DNA of 64,000 bases from Tomocerus qinae (lineage: Eukaryota; Arthropoda; Collembola; Entomobryomorpha; Tomoceridae): assembly GCA_020055645.1 (NCBI GenBank), contig CM034546.1, positions 34,038,001 to 34,102,000 on the forward strand, in the 5' to 3' direction. The notes under the pieces were generated by a model. The model ran no database searches. It was not told the DNA's origin and saw nothing but the letters and a program-made list of their open reading frames with translations. Below are positions 63,475 through 64,000 of the stretch, in pieces. The translations under genes and the position numbers were made by a program. Each line of letters opens with the position of its first letter. The first letter of the stretch is position 1.

Positions 63475-63657
63475 ATCATAGTCAATAGAGTCAATCGCCA
63501 CTCCTTGAAGACCAAGTTGGTTTGCTAATTTAGCCTTTTCAAAGACACTTTTCGGATTGTCAAAACTTATCCACCGTTCTCCATCTGACATAAACGGGAC
63601 TTTGGCATCCCAATAAGCATTCCATGTCTGATTGTTAGCTACTGCATCATAACAAAT

Positions 63658-64000
63658 CTATGGAAAACATTATAAATGCTACATCAAGTTGGAGAACTAA
63701 TGACTAAAGTAAACGCATAAGCTGTATCTAAAGGGAGCACACGTTAGACATTTGACAGTATCCACAATCTTAAGGAAAAGATTTTTATTGAAAAGGTTAA
63801 AAATTGATTTGCTTAACGAGAAATTTCATCTAAACCAGCCTTTTCGTTGTATTTCCTTTGGTCAAATTTTGGACACATGACTAATAATCAATTCATATGG
63901 AAAATCTTGTTAAGAATTTTGGCTCGTGTATACCTCGTTTCACCGCCCTCTTACATTTTATATTTTTCAGTATTTTTGTATTCAAGGGTTAAATACAGTA
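63658..64000. other. Intron or upstream DNA of the GH18 gene
   Basis: No exon of the GH18 barrel is recognised on the minus strand here. The upstream exons are expected beyond the window's right edge. Confidence 0.45.

Larger units (their letters stand above)
62247..63657 (-). pseudogene. GH18 chitinase-like C-terminal end fused to an Ig-like domain, exon split by a transposon
   Basis: The minus-strand exon starts after an AG at 63,658. It reads ICYDAVANNQTWNAYWDAKV, SDGERWISFDNPKSVFEKAK and NQLGLQGVAIDSIDYD, the end of a GH18 barrel (usual pattern W-GYDD...K--GLGG-M-W-LD-DD). It is cut there by the insertion at 62,525-63,474 and resumes in frame as IHNGIGGNNAYYLRTAVNLG, then, with no visible intron, ADLIIVKPYNLTVAAKMEAR-IHC and NIYWIK, the first half of an Ig domain, to a GTAATA donor. 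The conserved tryptophan before the final LDxDD is Asp here (AIDSID), which suggests a non-catalytic chitinase-like protein. The catalytic DxxDxDxE lies outside the window. The allele is broken unless the insertion is spliced out. Confidence 0.75.

Overview
This window looks like nuclear DNA of an arthropod. It is AT-rich and intron-bearing, and it carries an eIF5B gene with 14 recognisable exons, the C-terminal part of a hemocyanin-superfamily gene, a BTB-domain gene and the end of a GH18 chitinase-like gene. I see no bacterial operon, no CRISPR array and no recognisable rRNA or tRNA gene. A non-insect or early-branching hexapod arthropod fits best, but the species cannot be named from sequence alone.

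Layout. 1-10,000 is gene-poor: decayed DNA transposons (including a probable PIF/Harbinger relic with convergent transposase and Myb-like tails), an AT-rich degenerate repeat, an 18/21-bp minisatellite and several perfect inverted repeats. 10,044-11,158 is a Ginger-like element with long terminal inverted repeats, TGT...ACA ends and a CATA target duplication. 11,424-15,604 (minus) is eIF5B, reconstructed exon by exon; its last domain is not found in the window, and a non-canonical exon sits where that domain should begin. 16,344-17,119 (plus) holds two exons of a hemocyanin/prophenoloxidase C-terminal domain without the copper-binding part. 18,596-19,765 (minus) is a BTB/POZ gene. 19,911-20,214 is a MITE carrying a nested hAT MITE.

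21,167-37,093 is a 15.9-kb tandem array built from two unrelated non-autonomous hAT elements, A (about 1.35 kb) and B (about 0.72 kb), with a constant spacer. Target-site duplications survive at the edges, so the order of events can be read: separate insertions, then unequal crossing-over between A copies. It is followed by a frameshifted Myb/SANT-like pseudogene (37,671-38,580).

38,750-61,505 is a 22.7-kb satellite with a monomer near 354 bp. The monomer is itself a diverged dimer of a nucleosome-sized unit of about 177 bp, and the array has 3-, 5- and 9-monomer higher-order repeats. 61,740-63,657 (minus) is a GH18 chitinase-like end fused in frame to an Ig-like domain; its exon is split by a 950-bp hAT insertion with an 8-bp target duplication.

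The genes share no evident pathway. The theme of the window is how DNA transposons colonise a locus, nest in one another, break genes, and turn into satellite-like arrays beside a true satellite. The most novel-looking items are the A/B hAT array, the dimeric satellite with higher-order structure, the altered eIF5B 3' region and the Ig-fused, transposon-broken GH18 gene.
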